42,602 nucleotides of DNA from Chromatiales bacterium (GTDB taxonomy: Bacteria > Pseudomonadota > Gammaproteobacteria > Chromatiales > Chromatiaceae). Below, piece by piece: positions 40,667 to 42,602 of the stretch. The stretch spans positions 1 to 42,602 of the forward strand of contig JANQLO010000035.1 in the NCBI GenBank assembly GCA_028280505.1, in the 5' to 3' direction. Under the pieces are notes generated by a model. It had not been told where the DNA came from. It worked only from the letters and a program-made list of their open reading frames with translations, and searched no databases. Every line of letters begins with the position of its first letter. The stretch's first letter is position 1. The position numbers and the translations under genes are program-made.

Positions 40667-41144
40667 TGCACGCGTCATCGCCGAACTGCAGAAGTTGATC
40701 AATAGCGAACTGGCCGCCCGCGATCAGTATTTCACTCACTCGCGGATGTACAAGGATTGGGGTTTGCACAAGTTGTACGAGCGCCTCGATCACGAGATGC
40801 AGGAAGAAACCGAACATGCCGATGCGCTGATCGAACGCATGCTGTTTCTCGAGGCCCAGCCTGATCTATCGACGCCGGATGCGTTGAAAATCGGTACGAC
40901 CGTGCCGGAGATGCTGCAAAACGATCTCGATGTGGAATACGAGGTCGCCGGTATGTTGAAAGCGGCGATCAGCATCTGTGAGCAAGAGCAGGACTACGAC
41001 AGCCGGCGCATCCTTGTCGGTTTGCTGGACGATACCGAAATGGATCATGCCTATTGGCTGGAACGGCAACTCGGCTTGATTGACAAGGTCGGGCTGCCGA
41101 ATTACCTGCAGTCGCAGATGGGTGAAGAGGTGACCGGCGGCTGA
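40656..41144 (+). CDS. bfr: Bacterioferritin subunit, ferroxidase type (no haem Met)
   Basis: A 162-aa bacterioferritin. Seen: E18 ([12 protein letters not shown]), E51/H54 ([12 protein letters not shown]), E94 (DLDVEYEV), and E127/H130 (DTEMDHAYW), so all di-iron ligands are present. Position 52 is Thr rather than Met, so the haem ligand is absent. It complements the upstream subunit, giving a mixed 24-mer with ferroxidase and haem functions on different chains, as described for Pseudomonas and Neisseria. It overlaps the upstream gene by 11 bases, consistent with coordinated expression. Confidence 0.93.
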   Translation: MKGNARVIAELQKLINSELAARDQYFTHSRMYKDWGLHKLYERLDHEMQEETEHADALIERMLFLEAQPDLSTPDALKIGTTVPEMLQNDLDVEYEVAGMLKAAISICEQEQDYDSRRILVGLLDDTEMDHAYWLERQLGLIDKVGLPNYLQSQMGEEVTGG

Positions 41145-41146
41145 CG

Positions 41147-41172
41147 AAAAAAAAGCCGCCCGGAAGGGCGGC
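41147..41172 (-). terminator. Terminator after the imelysin gene
   Basis: Seven-bp stem GCCGCCC/GGGCGGC (41155-41161 and 41166-41172) with loop GGAA. On the minus strand it is followed by eight T residues (plus-strand A-tract 41147-41154). It lies 26 bp past the imelysin stop and immediately beyond the bfr stop, so it may serve both directions. Confidence 0.85.
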
Positions 41173-41197
41173 CCAAGGAGGTGCTTTAGGAGTTCGT

Positions 41198-42454
41198 TTA
41201 TTCGAAGACGGCGCTCGGGTTATCGAGGCTGTCTGATCCTTCGAAGGCAATGGCACTTAGCTCCATGGTGCTGACCGCCTTCTCGATGGCCTTGGTTTGG
41301 GCGAGTAGGGCATCGATTGCTGCCCTTACCTTGGCATTGCCGGCCTCGTTGTTCTCGCCGATCAGTTGATCGTAAGCCTCGCCTTTGCCGGCGCTGTCGA
41401 CCAGCGCCTGCATGCTCACCAGGGTTTGATCGAGTTTCCTGCGTAATGTGCCGTCGACTGCCGGGTCACGCGTCTTCACCAAGTCTGACAGACTGGGGCC
41501 TTGCATCAGGCTGCCGTCGAGCCGGGTGTAGCTACCGGTGTAGACGTTTTTGATGCCGAGCGCGTTGTTGTAATGCGACCAATGGGTGTTGTCGCTGAAG
41601 CAATCATGCTCTTCTTCGGGGTCGTGCAGCATGAGGCCGAGCTTCATGCGTTCTCCAGCCAACTCGCCGTACGAGAGACTGCCCATGCCGGTGAAAATGG
41701 TCGCCAACCCCTGGGCGTTCCCGCTTTGCACCAGGGCTTTGCGTGCTTCGCCTTCGTCGGTCCATTGATCGACCATCCAGGTCAGATCCTTCAGCAGAAG
41801 ATCCGTAACGGTTTTGAGGTAGGCGGCACGACGGTCGCAATTGCCCCAAGAACAGTTCTCGGGATCGTAATCGCTGGCGGGACGTTGGCCGGCGCCGGGC
41901 CCTGTGCCGTTCAGATCCTGGCCCCAAAGCAGGAACTCGATGGCGTGATAGCCGGTGGCGACATTGGCCTCGATCTCATCGACTTCGTGTAGCGTTTCGG
42001 CGAGCAACGTGGGTGTGATTTCCCGTGCGTCGATTTCATTTCCCGAGAGCACCAGTTTCGGGTTGGCGATCACGTTGGCGACATAGTAGGGGTTTTCATC
42101 GGATTCCCCGCCATAGCTGGCGGCAACATAGTCGATCAGGCCTTCATCCAATGGCCAGGCGTTCACCTTGCCCTCCCAGTCGTCGACGATGGCATTGCCG
42201 AAACGATAGGCTTCCGTTTGTTGATAGGGATGGCGTGCCTCGACCCAGGCGTCACGCGCGGCCTTCAGCTTGGCCTCGGTGGGTTCTGCGAGCAATGCGT
42301 CGATTTTCTGCTGTAACGTTTTCGCCGTCGTCAGGGCATCGCTGTATTTGGCATGCGCGAGATCGGCGTAGTGATTCAGTACGGCCTCGCCGGTGGTTGC
42401 GCCGGCCGGTAGCACGAAGGCGATACCGGCCAACAGGCTGAGTAGATGTTTCAT
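41198..42454 (-). CDS. Imelysin-family iron-uptake lipoprotein/periplasmic protein (IrpA-like)
   Basis: A 418-aa secreted protein. Seen: signal peptide (KHLLSLLAGIAFVLPAGA), no lipobox Cys; imelysin domain with ARDAWVEARHPYQQTEAYRFGN, the canonical motif G168-Y-H-A-I-E173 (GxHxxE), and LLLKDLTWMVDQWTDEGEARKAL. Family members (IrpA, EfeO-related M75 peptidase-like proteins) take part in iron acquisition. It lies 20 bp downstream of the outer-membrane protein at the window edge, so it is probably in one operon with it. It ends at a terminator just before the convergent bfr pair. Confidence 0.93.
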   Translation of the reverse strand: MKHLLSLLAGIAFVLPAGATTGEAVLNHYADLAHAKYSDALTTAKTLQQKIDALLAEPTEAKLKAARDAWVEARHPYQQTEAYRFGNAIVDDWEGKVNAWPLDEGLIDYVAASYGGESDENPYYVANVIANPKLVLSGNEIDAREITPTLLAETLHEVDEIEANVATGYHAIEFLLWGQDLNGTGPGAGQRPASDYDPENCSWGNCDRRAAYLKTVTDLLLKDLTWMVDQWTDEGEARKALVQSGNAQGLATIFTGMGSLSYGELAGERMKLGLMLHDPEEEHDCFSDNTHWSHYNNALGIKNVYTGSYTRLDGSLMQGPSLSDLVKTRDPAVDGTLRRKLDQTLVSMQALVDSAGKGEAYDQLIGENNEAGNAKVRAAIDALLAQTKAIEKAVSTMELSAIAFEGSDSLDNPSAVFE

Positions 42455-42474
42455 GATCTCGATCCTCGTTGTTT

Positions 42475-42602
42475 TCAGAACTCGACGGCGAGTTGCGCGG
42501 TAGCGGTATTGGCACGTTCGCCGGTGCCGCCGTCGGACTCGTCATAGTCCTCGTCATGCGCCCACTCGAGTGACACCGTGGTGCTCTCCATCACCTCGAC
42601 CG
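42475..42602 (-). CDS. C-terminus of an outer-membrane protein, probably LbtU-type porin (partial)
   Basis: Only the last 41 residues are in the window. Seen: strand VEVMESTTVSLEWAHDEDY, an acidic Gly-rich loop (DESDGGTGE) and the strand ANTATAQLAVEF ending in Phe, the outer-membrane beta-barrel C-terminal signal. The 'EW.HD.DY...DGGTG..ANT' pattern resembles the end of LbtU-family siderophore porins, often adjacent to imelysin genes. The identification is inference from a short fragment. Confidence 0.55.
   Translation of the reverse strand, partial: VEVMESTTVSLEWAHDEDYDESDGGTGERANTATAQLAVEF

Overview
The window looks like a chromosomal segment of a free-living gammaproteobacterium. It has a type IV pilus minor-pilin cluster next to thiO and ispH/fkpB (the same neighbourhood as in Pseudomonas), a type II secretion system (T2SS), PhoX, heterodimeric-type bacterioferritin and an imelysin iron cluster. 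Backbone genes are moderately GC-rich. I cannot name a species from sequence reading alone.

Positions 1-7034 are accessory DNA abutting the 3' end of a tRNA-Thr(CGT) gene (7035-7110, minus strand), the classic arrangement of an integrated island. It holds a Replic_Relax-type protein, a visibly AT-rich three-gene operon (possible hotdog protein, multi-TM protein, sodium:solute symporter), an unrecognised protein with a HEPN-like C-terminus, a ParE toxin-antitoxin pair, a membrane protein with an Asn/Gly/His-rich head, and an AlpA-like regulator. Two near-identical ~42-bp terminator units flank the membrane gene. No integrase is visible in the window.

Positions 7218-16128 hold thiO (minus) and then fimT-pilV-pilW-pilX-pilY1-pilE (plus), a priming/tip complex for type IV pili. 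Convergent to it (16187-20911, minus) are ispH, fkpB, a Rossmann-fold protein, a PduO-type cobalamin adenosyltransferase and btuB. The btuB and adenosyltransferase genes lie behind a well-formed cobalamin riboswitch, giving B12 uptake plus cofactor activation under B12 feedback. A 370-bp AT-rich intergenic region follows with two perfect inverted repeats. It lies between a newly found 46-codon membrane-protein ORF and a hypothetical/thioredoxin-like/rimO operon.

Positions 23977-35958 hold phoX (minus) and a split T2SS: gspG-H-I-J-K-L-M on the minus strand and gspC-D-E-F on the plus strand. They diverge from a shared promoter region that contains a good match to a Pho box. This suggests phosphate-controlled secretion, possibly with PhoX as client.

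Positions 35968-42602 form an iron-handling region: DUF1513 Tat protein, degenerate imelysin, di-haem DUF1111 protein, Bfd ferredoxin, a Fur-box-like site, two complementary bacterioferritin subunits (one with the ferroxidase ligands, the other with the haem Met), a canonical imelysin and the C-terminus of an outer-membrane protein that looks like an LbtU-type porin.
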